From: JACTMZ01 sp044359955
Lineage (GTDB): Bacteria > Verrucomicrobiota > Verrucomicrobiia > Chthoniobacterales > JACTMZ01
Assembly: GCA_044359955.1 (NCBI GenBank)
Contig: JBIKLF010000011.1
Coordinates: forward strand, 1 to 64,000
Direction of reading: 5' to 3'
DNA length: 64,000 nucleotides
A model generated the notes under the pieces. It saw only the letters and a list, made by a program, of their open reading frames with translations, searched no databases and had not been told where the DNA came from. Within the stretch, counting starts at the first letter, position 1. Each line of letters opens with the position of its first letter. The position numbers were made by a program, and so were the translations under genes. Positions 17,703 to 26,249 of the stretch are shown here, in pieces.

Positions 17703-18926
17703 ATGCTCCTCGACATCCTGCACGACTTTGCCGCGTTCTTTCAGCTGACCGCCTTTTCCGCGGTAACGTGGCAGATGGTCGTCATGTGGGGCGTTTGCGG
17801 GGTCCTGTTTTATCTCGGGATCCGCCGAAAATTCGAACCCCTCCTCCTCGTGCCGATCGCGTTCGGCGCCCTCCTGGCCAATCTCCCAACCGAAGGCCTC
17901 ATCACCCACCGCGTGCTCGCCGACGGACTCGTCGAAAGCGGCGTCCTCACCGTTCAGGGCACAGCGCTCGACACCGGCGGCTTCCGCATCGACCATATCA
18001 CCGGCGGGCTTTATGACTTCATCAGCCAGGGGATCAAGCTGGAGATCTTTCCTCCGCTCATTTTTCTCGGGGTCGGCGCGCTGACCGACTTCGGTCCCCT
18101 CATCGCCAACCCGCGCACTTTGCTCCTCGGCGCCGCCGCACAAATTGGTGTGCTCGCCACCTTCATCGGGGCCGGACTTCTCGGTTTCACCTCACAGCAG
18201 TCCGCCGCCATCGGCATCATCGGGGGAGCCGACGGGCCCACCGCCATTTTTCTCACCTCGAAGCTCGCCCCGGAGTTGCTCGGTGCCGTCGCCGTGGCCG
18301 CTTACACCTACATGGCACTCGTTCCCCTGATCCAGCCGCCGATCATGCGCGCCCTCACCACACAGAAAGAGCGCAAGATCCGCATGCGATCCCTCCGTCC
18401 GGTTTCACGCTTGGAAAAACTTCTCTTTGCCCTGCTGGTCACCGTGACGGTGATTCTCTTGGTCCCCGCCGCCGCTCCGCTCATCGGCATGCTCATGCTC
18501 GGCAATTTCTTGCGCGAGTGCGGGGTGACCGAACGCCTGCTTAAGGCCTCGCAGAACGAGATCATCAATGTCGTCACCATCCTTCTCGGCACCAGCGTCG
18601 GTATCACCATGGCCGGGGAAAATTTCCTCCGCGCCCAGACCCTCCTGATTATCGCCCTCGGCATGGTCGCCTTCGCCCTCGGCACCGCCGGTGGCGTCCT
18701 TGCGGCGAAAGCCCTCAACCTTTTTTCCCCCCGCAATCCGATCAACCCGCTCATCGGTTCCGCCGGAGTCAGCGCCGTGCCCATGGCGGCGCGCGTTTCA
18801 CAGGTCGAGGGACAAAAGACCGACCCGGCCAACTTCCTCCTCATGCACGCCATGGGCCCGAATGTCGCAGGAGTCATCGGCACCGCCGTCATCGCCGGTT
18901 ACTACATCGCAACCCTCACCAAATAG
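17703..18926 (+). CDS. mmdB: Sodium-pumping decarboxylase beta subunit
   Basis: A 407-residue integral membrane protein with about nine or more hydrophobic segments, matching OadB/MmdB/GcdB. Family signatures are the GIRRKFEPLLLVPIAFG entry, FPPLIFLGVGALTDFGPLI, and IGIIGGADGPTAIFLTSKLAP, whose Asp sits in the sodium/proton site region, plus the closing HAMGPNVAGVIGTAVIAGYY. It decarboxylates carboxybiotin and exports sodium ions. With mmdA, mmdC and mmdD it forms the complete complex, so propionate formation through succinate would conserve energy as a sodium gradient. Confidence 0.95.
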   Translation: MLLDILHDFAAFFQLTAFSAVTWQMVVMWGVCGVLFYLGIRRKFEPLLLVPIAFGALLANLPTEGLITHRVLADGLVESGVLTVQGTALDTGGFRIDHITGGLYDFISQGIKLEIFPPLIFLGVGALTDFGPLIANPRTLLLGAAAQIGVLATFIGAGLLGFTSQQSAAIGIIGGADGPTAIFLTSKLAPELLGAVAVAAYTYMALVPLIQPPIMRALTTQKERKIRMRSLRPVSRLEKLLFALLVTVTVILLVPAAAPLIGMLMLGNFLRECGVTERLLKASQNEIINVVTILLGTSVGITMAGENFLRAQTLLIIALGMVAFALGTAGGVLAAKALNLFSPRNPINPLIGSAGVSAVPMAARVSQVEGQKTDPANFLLMHAMGPNVAGVIGTAVIAGYYIATLTK

Positions 18927-18940
18927 CCCACTTCAAAGGA

Positions 18941-18995
18941 CTGGCATCCTGCCCATGACGGTCTAAAACCATCGGCAGGATGCCGATGCCACGGC
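18941..18995. terminator. Strong inverted repeat after mmdB
   Basis: GGCATCCTGCC at about 18943-18953 pairs with GGCAGGATGCC at about 18974-18984, with a 20-base loop. It lies between mmdB and birA and could end or attenuate transcription of the decarboxylase operon. A similar GCGGCATCCTGCCGC hairpin occurs at 39074-39132, so it may also be a dispersed repeat. No run of T follows. Confidence 0.5.
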
Positions 18996-19002
18996 AACGA
19001 TT

Positions 19003-19746
19003 ATGACACCCGATGTTCTCATTCGTACCCACGAGTGGCGCGGCTGGACACTCCACGAGGCCATAAGCCTTGCTTCCACCAATGACTACGCGCGCGACTT
19101 GCCCCCATGGCACTCCATCCGTGCGCGCACCCAGACCGCCGCGCGCGGCCGGCACGGACGACGTTGGGCCTCGGATCAGGGCGGATTGTGGATGTCTGTT
19201 GTCCTCCCCCTCGATCCGCCCGACCGCGGTTGGGCCGCCTTTCCCCTCGCCGCCGGACTCGCCGTCGTCGCCACCTTGCGCGGACTCGGCTTGGCCACGG
19301 CCCGCCTGCGCTGGCCCAACGATGTTTTGGTCGGACCGAAAAAAATTTGCGGCATCCTCATGGAAAAGTTCGCCCCCGACCGCGTGGTCATCGGCCTCGG
19401 GCTCAACGTGACCAACAACCCCGGGGCCGATCCCGAACTCGCGGCCATCGCCACCTCGCTGGCCGAGGAACTTCCCCTTGCTCCCCCCGCGGACGACATC
19501 TACGAAGAAATTCTCATCGCCCTGCGTGTCCTGCACGGGCGCGTTGCGGAAGAGGGCTTCGCGGCACTGGCCGACGACATCAACCGCCACTGGGGTGGCA
19601 CCCGGGAGATCGAGTTGTCCGTCGCGGACCAAACCATCCGCGGACCCTTCCTCGGCATCGATTCCCGGGGCGACCTCCTCGTCGCCATCGACGGCCATCC
19701 GGTCAGCCACTCCGCCCCGCACGTGCAACTCATGCGCGAAATCTGA
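19003..19746 (+). CDS. birA: Biotin--[acetyl-CoA-carboxylase] ligase
   Basis: A 247-residue biotin protein ligase without the N-terminal DNA-binding domain of E. coli BirA, so it should act only as an enzyme. Marks are STNDYARDL, the biotinyl-AMP loop RGRHGRRWASDQGG, LRWPNDVLVGPKKICGIL with the catalytic Lys, and the C-terminal beta domain from about residue 200 (GPFLGIDSRGDLLVA). It activates biotin with ATP and attaches it to the EAMKM lysine of carrier proteins. Its place right after the decarboxylase genes suggests service to the carrier encoded by mmdC. Confidence 0.93.
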   Translation: MTPDVLIRTHEWRGWTLHEAISLASTNDYARDLPPWHSIRARTQTAARGRHGRRWASDQGGLWMSVVLPLDPPDRGWAAFPLAAGLAVVATLRGLGLATARLRWPNDVLVGPKKICGILMEKFAPDRVVIGLGLNVTNNPGADPELAAIATSLAEELPLAPPADDIYEEILIALRVLHGRVAEEGFAALADDINRHWGGTREIELSVADQTIRGPFLGIDSRGDLLVAIDGHPVSHSAPHVQLMREI

Positions 19747-19754
19747 ATTCCGTG

Positions 19755-19818
19755 CTAGGGACGAGCGGCCCGCTCGTCCGCTCCGCCCAAGCGGGCACGC
19801 GAGCCGCGTGCCCCTACC
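19755..19818. repeat. GTAGGGACGAGCGGCC-type inverted repeat
   Basis: TAGGGACGAGCGGCCCGC on the left faces GCGAGCCGCGTGCCCCTA on the right, with inner stems. A second copy in opposite order lies at 37927-37992. The family differs from the TGTAGCGGCG repeats. It lies between birA and hisI. Confidence 0.6.
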
Positions 19819-19867
19819 CAAATACCTCTTGCCCGCCCCCGCTCACTCCCGCGACATTGTATCTTTC

Positions 19868-20269
19868 ATGACCGACTTCAAATTCAACGCCAACGGACTC
19901 ATCCCCGTCATTGTGCAGGAGGCCTCGGACGCAATGCCTCCGCGCGGTCGCGTGCTCATGATGGCTTGGATGAACCTCGAGTCGCTCGAAAAAACGCTCG
20001 CCACGGGGAAGATGCATTACTGGAGCCGCTCACGGCAGAAGCTCTGGTTCAAAGGCGAATCCAGCGGACACACCCAGGATGTTGTCCGCTGGTATGCCGA
20101 CTGCGACAAGGACTGCCTCCTCTTCGAGGTGAAGCAAACCACCGGCGCCTGCCACACCGGCTACGAGAGCTGCTTCTTCCAGCCCTATGACATGGAAGGC
20201 CTACCGCTCTCCGTCGGGGAATCGCCGGCCTTTGACGCAGGCAAGGTCTACTCCACTCCCAAGTTGTAG
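19868..20269 (+). CDS. hisI: Phosphoribosyl-AMP cyclohydrolase
   Basis: A 133-residue single-domain HisI without the HisE pyrophosphatase part. Conserved segments are RVLMMAWMNLESLEKTLATG, HYWSRSRQKLWFKGESSGH, and the zinc-binding Asp/Cys set in DCDKDCLLFEVKQ plus ACHTGYESCFF. It opens the purine ring of phosphoribosyl-AMP in the third step of histidine synthesis. The last codons AAG TTG TAG coincide with the start of a REP-like palindrome, so the repeat supplies the stop codon. hisD lies 11 kb away, so the histidine genes here are scattered. Confidence 0.96.
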   Translation: MTDFKFNANGLIPVIVQEASDAMPPRGRVLMMAWMNLESLEKTLATGKMHYWSRSRQKLWFKGESSGHTQDVVRWYADCDKDCLLFEVKQTTGACHTGYESCFFQPYDMEGLPLSVGESPAFDAGKVYSTPKL

Positions 20270-20335
20270 CGGCGGTCTATGACCGCCGGTGCCTTACCCT
20301 CTGATTCCTCCGGCGGTCATAGACCGCCGCTACAA
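20264..20335. repeat. Perfect REP palindrome pair
   Basis: Two 26-base arms, beginning TTGTAGCGGCGGTCTATGAC and ending in its complement GTCATAGACCGCCGCTACAA, are separated by 20 bases. The left arm contains the hisI stop codon and the first ATG of the following metallophosphoesterase gene. This is the clearest example of the repeat family linked to the RAYT gene. Confidence 0.8.
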
Positions 20336-21277
20336 CACATCAAAGACCCCGACTTCCACTCCGTGGCCGCGCGCCTCGGTCCATCTCTCCTCCGTCAGCG
20401 CCTCCACCGTCAAGCCAACCTCCGCGCCCGCCTCATCCACCAAGGCGAAGGCCCGCTTGCCGTCGAACGCGTCATCCCGGTCGACCACCTCATCACCCGC
20501 ATCCTCCGCTTCACCGGTTTCGCCGCCCGCGGCCGCGCCAACTGCCTGCGCATCGAAATCGTCACCCGCGAGCAACCTCTCCCCAATCTCCCGCCCGCCT
20601 TCGACGGCTTCCGCCTCCTTCACCTCTCCGACCTCCATCTTGATTGCGTGGCCGGTTTCGCCGACCGCCTCATTCCCCTCATCGAACAAACACCGCACAA
20701 CCTCGCCGTTATCACGGGGGACTTCGCCGATCACCCGGCTGGCTACTTCCACGATTGCCTCGGCGACATCCGACGGATCGCTGACGCCCTCGGACCCGGC
20801 ACCCTCGCCGTCCTCGGCAACCATGACATCATCGAAATCGTCCCGCATCTCGAAGCCGCCGGACTCCGTGTGCTCCTCAACGAAAACACCGCCGTTGAGC
20901 GCGACGGACAGCGCTTATATTTCTCCGGGATCGACGATCCACACTTTTACCGCACCCACGACTTCGAGCCCGCCCGCCGCGGCATCCCGCAAGGCGCCTG
21001 CGGCATCCTGCTCGCCCACAGTCCCGAGGTCTACGACGAGGCGCGCCTCTACGGTTTCAACCTCATGCTCGCCGGCCACACCCACGGCGGACAGATCTGT
21101 CTGCCCGGCGGCATCGCCCTCGTCCGCAACGGACGTTGCCCGACCGCCCAATTCACCGGCGCCTGGACCCACCACGGCCTCCACGGCTACACCTCCCGCG
21201 GCACCGGTTCCTGCGGCGTCCCCGCCCGCTTCAACTGTCCGCCGGAAATGACCGTGCACGTGCTGCGATCAATCTGA
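20279..21277 (+). CDS. Metallophosphoesterase
   Basis: Up to 332 residues. The calcineurin-like metal sites are clear: LLHLSDLHLDC near residue 120, VITGDFAD near 145, LGNHD near 180, LLAHSPEVYDEA near 245, and LAGHTHGGQICLPGG near 263. It resembles the YkuE/YaeI group of two-metal phosphoesterases acting on lipid or nucleotide substrates, but substrate is not known. The first ATG (20279) lies inside a REP palindrome; residues 1-24 are therefore repeat-derived, and a later GTG at about 20363 may be the original start. No signal peptide is visible. Confidence 0.82.
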   Translation: MTAGALPSDSSGGHRPPLQHIKDPDFHSVAARLGPSLLRQRLHRQANLRARLIHQGEGPLAVERVIPVDHLITRILRFTGFAARGRANCLRIEIVTREQPLPNLPPAFDGFRLLHLSDLHLDCVAGFADRLIPLIEQTPHNLAVITGDFADHPAGYFHDCLGDIRRIADALGPGTLAVLGNHDIIEIVPHLEAAGLRVLLNENTAVERDGQRLYFSGIDDPHFYRTHDFEPARRGIPQGACGILLAHSPEVYDEARLYGFNLMLAGHTHGGQICLPGGIALVRNGRCPTAQFTGAWTHHGLHGYTSRGTGSCGVPARFNCPPEMTVHVLRSI

Positions 21278-21377
21278 AGGTGGATCGTGCTGTTTGCCTA
21301 AGGGCCATCTGCGCTTCGCTCCGGTTCCAGCGCGATTTCCTTCAAACCCAATCGCGCTCGGAGAGCGCGATCCACCT
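21278..21377. repeat. Dispersed repeat with AGGTGGATCG ends
   Basis: AAGGTGGATCGTGCTGTTTG at the left end is mirrored by GAGCGCGATCCACCTAAG at the right, with the inner text GGGCCATCTGCGCTTCGCTC. Nearly the same sequence is at 50580-50960, and related inverted text is at 33515-33550 and 57185-57225. The mpl stop codon lies at its right edge. Confidence 0.65.
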
Positions 21378-22785
21378 AAGCGCTCGCCTTGAGCGCCTCG
21401 AGCAGCTTCGCGTGGATGTTGTCGAATCCGCCATTGCTGAAGACAACAATGACGTCACCCTTACCGGCGAGACCGGCCACGCGATGAATGATCGCCGCCG
21501 TGTCCGCTTCGTAAAATGCGGCTTTGCCCGCGTGCCGGAGGTCGGAGACCACTTTTTCCGGATTGAGCCGCTGATCGGGCGGCAACTGGTCCATGCGGGC
21601 CACCTGGGCCAGCACCACGCCGTCGGCCCCGGAGAAGGCTTGCGGCAGCACATCCTGAAACACCGCACGGCGTGTGGTATTGGAGCGCGGCTCGAAAACC
21701 GCCCACAGCTTCGCTCCGGGAAACTTCACCCGCAACCCCTCCAGCGTCTGCGCGATGGCTGTCGGATGATGACCAAAGTCGTCCACCACCGTCACCCCCC
21801 CCTCTTCACCGCGCACCTCCTGCCGCCGGCGGATCCCGGTGAAACTTTTCAGCGCCTGGCGGATCTCGGCCAACGGCACATGATAAAAATGCGCGGCCGA
21901 CACCGCCATAGCCGCATTGCGCACGTTGAACTCGCCGATCATGGGAAGTTCGAAGCGCTCGCCGAACAGGCTGAAAGCAGATGAATCGCGGCTGTAGTGC
22001 ACGTCACCGATATGGTTGCCCGCATTGGGCGAGAAACCGACCTCGACCAGCGGGGCCGGACACTTCTCGGCCAGCGCCCGGCAATTCGGGTCGTCCGCAT
22101 TGAGCAGCACCATGCCCTCCGAGGGAACGATCTGCACGAGGCGGCGGAAGCTGGTCATCACATCTTCCAGGTCGCGGAAAATATCGGCGTGGTCGAACTC
22201 GATATTGTTCACGATGAGCAATTCGGGAAGGTAGTGGACGAATTTCGAGCGCTTGTCGAAAAATGCCGTGTCATATTCGTCACCCTCGAGGATGAAAAAT
22301 TTCGACTCCCCGAGGCGGCAGCCCTGACTGAGATTATTCGGGATGCCACCGATGAGCCAGGACGGCGCAAGACCGGCCGATTCGAAAATCCAGGCCAACA
22401 ACGAGGTGGTCGTCGTCTTTCCGTGCGTCCCGCTGACGACCAGATTGTGCCGTCCGCGCAGGAAGAAAATCTTCAGCGCCTCCGGCAACGAGTAGTAAAG
22501 AAGTTTCCGGTTGAGAACGGCTTCGACCTCGGGATTGCCGCGGGTCATGGCGTTGCCAATGACCACGAAGTCGGCGTCGGAGGGAATGTTATCCGGAGAG
22601 TATCCCTTGCTGATCGCGATGCCCTTGCTCTCGAGGAAGGTGGACATCGGCGGATAGACATTGTCATCCGAGCCTGTCACTTCGACCCCGCGGTCGCGCA
22701 GGGCGGCGGCGAGCGAACCCATGGCCGTGCCGCAGACGCCGGTAAAGTGAACTTTGCGCAACGAACTGCCTGGCACGGCGCTCAT
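21376..22785 (-). CDS. mpl: UDP-MurNAc:L-alanyl-gamma-D-glutamyl-meso-DAP ligase
   Basis: A 469-residue Mur ligase family enzyme that reattaches recycled murein tripeptide to UDP-MurNAc. The N-terminal UDP-binding domain begins KVHFTGVCGTAMGSLAAALRD. The central ATPase domain has VVSGTHGKTTTTSLLAW, and EGDEYDTAFFDKRSKFVHY, which is typical of Mpl rather than MurC. The C-terminal domain includes GVTVVDDFGHHPTAIAQTL. The ATG at 22785 overlaps the stop of the upstream reductase gene by one base (TGATG); a TTG three bases earlier is less likely. Confidence 0.95.
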   Translation of the reverse strand: MSAVPGSSLRKVHFTGVCGTAMGSLAAALRDRGVEVTGSDDNVYPPMSTFLESKGIAISKGYSPDNIPSDADFVVIGNAMTRGNPEVEAVLNRKLLYYSLPEALKIFFLRGRHNLVVSGTHGKTTTTSLLAWIFESAGLAPSWLIGGIPNNLSQGCRLGESKFFILEGDEYDTAFFDKRSKFVHYLPELLIVNNIEFDHADIFRDLEDVMTSFRRLVQIVPSEGMVLLNADDPNCRALAEKCPAPLVEVGFSPNAGNHIGDVHYSRDSSAFSLFGERFELPMIGEFNVRNAAMAVSAAHFYHVPLAEIRQALKSFTGIRRRQEVRGEEGGVTVVDDFGHHPTAIAQTLEGLRVKFPGAKLWAVFEPRSNTTRRAVFQDVLPQAFSGADGVVLAQVARMDQLPPDQRLNPEKVVSDLRHAGKAAFYEADTAAIIHRVAGLAGKGDVIVVFSNGGFDNIHAKLLEALKASA

Positions 22786-23918
22786 CAATAGACGTCCTTC
22801 CGGTAGCGCTTGGCTTTTTTCAATTCATCGACAAAAGCGGCGGCTTCTTCTTTGGTTTTCCCGCCCTGCTCCTCCACGATGCGATGGAGCGCGTCATCGA
22901 CGTCCTTGGCCATGCGCGCGGCGTCACCGCAGACATAAAAATAGCCGCCCTCGGCGAGCCAGCGCCAGATATCCGCTCCGTTCTCCAGCATGCGGTGCTG
23001 CACGTAGACTTTCTCCGCTTGATCACGCGAGAAGGCGGTGTCGAGACGGTGCAAGACGCCCCGCTCGCGCCAGGCGTTGATTTCCTCCTCGTAAAGGAAA
23101 TCAGTCGCGCGGTTCCGGTCCCCGAAGAAAAGCCAAGTCGGACCGGTTGCCCCGGTCGCCTCGCGGTCCTGTAAAAATGCGCGGAAGGGTGCGATGCCGG
23201 TGCCCGGACCCACCATGATGACCGGAACGGAGGGATCCTCCGGCGGACGGAAATGTTTCGCGGAGTGGATGAAGACAGGTATCGAACACGCTGCAACGCG
23301 GTCGGCCAGATAAGTCGAGCACACCCCCTGACGCTGGCGCCCGTGCAATTTGTAGCGCACCACGGCCACGGTGAGATGCACGGCTTCGGGATGGGCCTTG
23401 GGCGACGAGGCGATCGAGTAGAGACGCGGCTGGAGCTTGCGCAGCACCTTGACCAATTCGTCAGGAGTGAATCTGGCCTGCGGATAGCTCTCGAGAATGT
23501 CCACCACTTCCCGGCCATCAACCCAATCTTCCATCACCGATTTTGCCTCCGGATCGGTCAACTCGGCCAGCTCGGTGGCGGACGGGCACTTCTCAAGAAT
23601 GGCGGCGAGCAGCTGCCGCGACGGCTCGCGCAGCGTGACTTGGCGGGTCAACACCTCTCGCAGGCTGGTCCCCGCACTCTCGACCGGCTCGTCGCCCGTG
23701 AAACCCGCCGCCGAGAGTACGGCATCAACCTCCGCCGTGTCGTTGGCCGGAAAAATGCCCAGCGAATCACCAACCTCGTAAGCCAGACCCGAACCGGACA
23801 ACGACACTTCGAAGTGCAGTGTTTCCTTTCCCGAATCAGATCCGGTCAAGGAGCGCCGGGCCGCGAGTTGTGCCGGGAAAGGGTTCTTGCGCGAGTAAAC
23901 GGAAGCGGCGGAAGACAT
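22785..23918 (-). CDS. CysJ-like FAD/NADPH reductase without flavodoxin domain
   Basis: A 377-residue diflavin-reductase-type protein annotated in related bacteria as sulfite reductase subunit alpha. FAD-binding: LQPRLYSIASSPKAHPEAV near residue 165 and GVCSTYLADR near 195. NADPH-binding: VIMVGPGTGIAPFRAFLQDR near 235, FFGDRNRATDFLY, YVQHRMLENG and FYVCGDAARMAKDV. The N-terminal FMN flavodoxin domain of E. coli CysJ is absent, so electrons must come to or from a separate carrier. An in-frame extension to 24743 crosses another gene and is rejected. It is coupled to mpl but no hemoprotein subunit gene is nearby. Confidence 0.82.
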   Translation of the reverse strand: MSSAASVYSRKNPFPAQLAARRSLTGSDSGKETLHFEVSLSGSGLAYEVGDSLGIFPANDTAEVDAVLSAAGFTGDEPVESAGTSLREVLTRQVTLREPSRQLLAAILEKCPSATELAELTDPEAKSVMEDWVDGREVVDILESYPQARFTPDELVKVLRKLQPRLYSIASSPKAHPEAVHLTVAVVRYKLHGRQRQGVCSTYLADRVAACSIPVFIHSAKHFRPPEDPSVPVIMVGPGTGIAPFRAFLQDREATGATGPTWLFFGDRNRATDFLYEEEINAWRERGVLHRLDTAFSRDQAEKVYVQHRMLENGADIWRWLAEGGYFYVCGDAARMAKDVDDALHRIVEEQGGKTKEEAAAFVDELKKAKRYRKDVY

Positions 23919-23959
23919 GGGTCGGAGAATATGACGTGAAATGTCCTGTTTTGCACGCC

Positions 23960-24883
23960 TCAAACCGTCTGCCCGAGCAAACGCGCCACGGCCGATTCCT
24001 CGGTAATAACACCGACAAACCGTCCGGTTTCCACGTCCCTCACCTCGGCCACCGGAGTCTGGGCGCGGCGGAGCTTGGTCAGGGCTTTCCAAGCAGGCAG
24101 ATCGGAATCGAAAGAAATCAGCGGCCGGGCGAAGGACTGTGCCCGGGCCGTCATGGCACCCGACAAAACCGCGGACCCGCAGGACATGGCGCCGAGCGGC
24201 AGACCGTCGGGGCCGATGACCAAGGCATGCAGCGCGTCGGCGACCTGACGATCCGCGAACAACTCCCCGAGAGGGGTGTCGGCCGGCGCGAGCGGAAAAC
24301 TTTCGACCGGCAAGGCCAGCGATCCGGCGGTCATGCGGCGAAAATCGAGCACGCTGCGCAACATGGAAATCTCGAGCGGCAAAATGCCCTCGGTCTGCCC
24401 GGCCAGCGTCATCAATTCCTCGCCGGCCGGAGGACGGGGCAATGGATCGGGCTGCACCCGCCGGAGCAAGCGGGCCATGGGCCGGGCCATGGGCGCCCAA
24501 ATCGATCCGGCCAGCGTGACCAGCCACCACAAATGACTGAGCACAACGAAGGGCAACCGGCGGAAGACCTGCCGGGCCAACACCCCAACGAGGAGCGCGT
24601 AGACCGGGATGAAAAGCAAGGGGAGGAATCCCCGCCATCCGCCCAACGCGCCGGAAACCGCCAAGACCGCCAAGGCCCCCGCGCCCGCCGCGTGGCTTGT
24701 CCAGACCAGCACAAGATCCGCCTGCGGCCGCACCGCTTCCCACGCGAGCATGGCCTTGGCCCGGCGATCCCCCTTGTCCGCACGGTGGCGCAAACGCACG
24801 CGGTCCAAGGCATGCCAGGCCGCATCGAGCCCGGAAAAGACGAACGACACCACCAGCAAGGCTGCGGCAGCCAAGAGTGTCAT
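23960..24883 (-). CDS. Divergent CNNM/CorC-like membrane protein
   Basis: A 307-residue protein with an N-terminal membrane region resembling DUF21: hydrophobic segments near residues 3-22 (LLAAAALLVVSFVFSGLDAA), 58-80, 85-105 and 112-130. The C-terminal half looks like a degenerate CBS pair (ADALHALVIGPDGLPLG and TPVAEVRDVETGRFVGVITE). It overlaps the preceding full-length CNNM gene by an ATGA junction. It probably acts beside that protein in divalent cation transport or tolerance. It lacks the C-terminal CorC/HlyC domain. Confidence 0.7.
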   Translation of the reverse strand: MTLLAAAALLVVSFVFSGLDAAWHALDRVRLRHRADKGDRRAKAMLAWEAVRPQADLVLVWTSHAAGAGALAVLAVSGALGGWRGFLPLLFIPVYALLVGVLARQVFRRLPFVVLSHLWWLVTLAGSIWAPMARPMARLLRRVQPDPLPRPPAGEELMTLAGQTEGILPLEISMLRSVLDFRRMTAGSLALPVESFPLAPADTPLGELFADRQVADALHALVIGPDGLPLGAMSCGSAVLSGAMTARAQSFARPLISFDSDLPAWKALTKLRRAQTPVAEVRDVETGRFVGVITEESAVARLLGQTV

Positions 24884-26142
24884 AGCTTATCCCCCTTCTC
24901 TGCCGGACGCACCCGCTGCAGGGCCACCTCGCGCACCCGACGCAGCGCCATGGAACGAACCGTCACCTTCCATGGCCCCAGCCGCACGGAAGCCCCCTGC
25001 CGCGGCAGCTTGCCCAATTCATGGATGATGTGGCCGCCGATTGTCTCGATACCTTGGCGCGTCGCATCGAAGCCGAGGTATTCGCTCAGATCATCGAGGC
25101 GCGCGGTTCCGGCCGCCAGCACGCGACCGTCACCGAGTTGCTCGATGTAAAGGTCGGCCTCCACCCTCGGCGCGGCATCACCGAGGATCTCCTCGATAAA
25201 GTCCTGCAGGGTCACCACGCCCTCCACGCCGCCGAATTCGTCGAGAACCACGGCCAGGGGCTGGCGGTGCTTGAGGAAACTGCCGAGCAGGGCGCTGGCT
25301 TCCATCGTTTCCGGCACGAAGGAAGGCGGCAGCAGGACCTCGGTGAAATGCATGCCGTCGGGCAGTCGGCTCAGGGCGCGCGTATCGAGGAGACCGACCA
25401 CCTCGTCGGGCACCTCACCGATGACCGGCGCACGGAGAAATTTCTTTTTCAGGAGGATGGCCCGGACTTGCTCGTTGGTCATTTCGTCCTCGACGAACAC
25501 GACGTCCACCCGCGGCGTCATGTAGTGACGCACCGTGACCCGGCTGAGCCGGAGCACTTCGGTCAGCGCTTCCGCCTCAGGCAAGGCGAACCCGCCTTCC
25601 TCCTCCCGCACCCAGACCAGCGTCTCGACCTCTTCCGGTCCAAGTTGGGCCCGCGCCTCGAGCGACCACGGGAAAAGTTTTCCCGCCACGGTCGCGACCA
25701 AAGGTTGGATGCGGTCGAAGAACGGACCGAAAACCCGCCAGACCACCGCCCCGGCGCGCAGGAGCGGACGCTCCCAAGCACGCGGACGGCGCCCGGCCAC
25801 GATCGCGGGGAACACTTCGAGCAGGACGGCCGGGGCGAGGAAACCCAAAATCCAAGGCCACATCGGGGTGCCGAAAGAGCGCGCGGCCCCCACCGCCGCC
25901 AACCATAGCGCGCACCATCCGGTGGCCCGCGCCAAGGCACTGCCGAGGGCGAGAAAAGTGAAAAGACAATCGCGCGGATGGGCAAAGTCGGCCGCCTGCA
26001 AGGCCAAGCGTGGCGACCGCGGCCATTGGTCCATGCGCTCGCGCGGGGTGTGCCAGAGGACGGCTTCCAGCGCGCCCAAAGCAGCGCCGAGCGCGGAGAA
26101 TAAAACACCTGCCGCCAGCCAGATAAACCAGAAGCCTTCCAT
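24880..26142 (-). CDS. CNNM/hemolysin-family protein with CBS and CorC domains
   Basis: A 420-residue protein starting MEGFWFIWLAAGVLFSALGA. The DUF21 membrane domain spans about residues 1-170, followed by a CBS pair (VRHYMTPRVDVVFVEDEMTN near 210, then RQPLAVVLDEFGGVEGVVTLQDFIEEILGD split over two strands near 295) and a CorC/HlyC-type C-terminal domain (RLDDLSEYLGFD, IETIGGHIIHELGKLP). The family is linked to magnesium or cobalt efflux and homeostasis; despite older names there is no evidence of hemolysin activity. An upstream GTG-type extension to 26244 lacks membrane character. Confidence 0.88.
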   Translation of the reverse strand: MEGFWFIWLAAGVLFSALGAALGALEAVLWHTPRERMDQWPRSPRLALQAADFAHPRDCLFTFLALGSALARATGWCALWLAAVGAARSFGTPMWPWILGFLAPAVLLEVFPAIVAGRRPRAWERPLLRAGAVVWRVFGPFFDRIQPLVATVAGKLFPWSLEARAQLGPEEVETLVWVREEEGGFALPEAEALTEVLRLSRVTVRHYMTPRVDVVFVEDEMTNEQVRAILLKKKFLRAPVIGEVPDEVVGLLDTRALSRLPDGMHFTEVLLPPSFVPETMEASALLGSFLKHRQPLAVVLDEFGGVEGVVTLQDFIEEILGDAAPRVEADLYIEQLGDGRVLAAGTARLDDLSEYLGFDATRQGIETIGGHIIHELGKLPRQGASVRLGPWKVTVRSMALRRVREVALQRVRPAEKGDKL

Positions 26143-26249
26143 CAAAGAACTTCCATCATAGCTGACCCGCCGCCGGAGCCAAGCCGGTCGGTGATGTTTT
26201 TTGCCCTGTCCGCCCCGCGCACCCTGTGGTTTGTTGACCGGCAAACGCC

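Noticed and set aside
24744..26040. Several frames inside the CNNM genes with Arg/Ala/Pro-rich text
   Set aside because: They are shadows of the two overlapping membrane protein genes.
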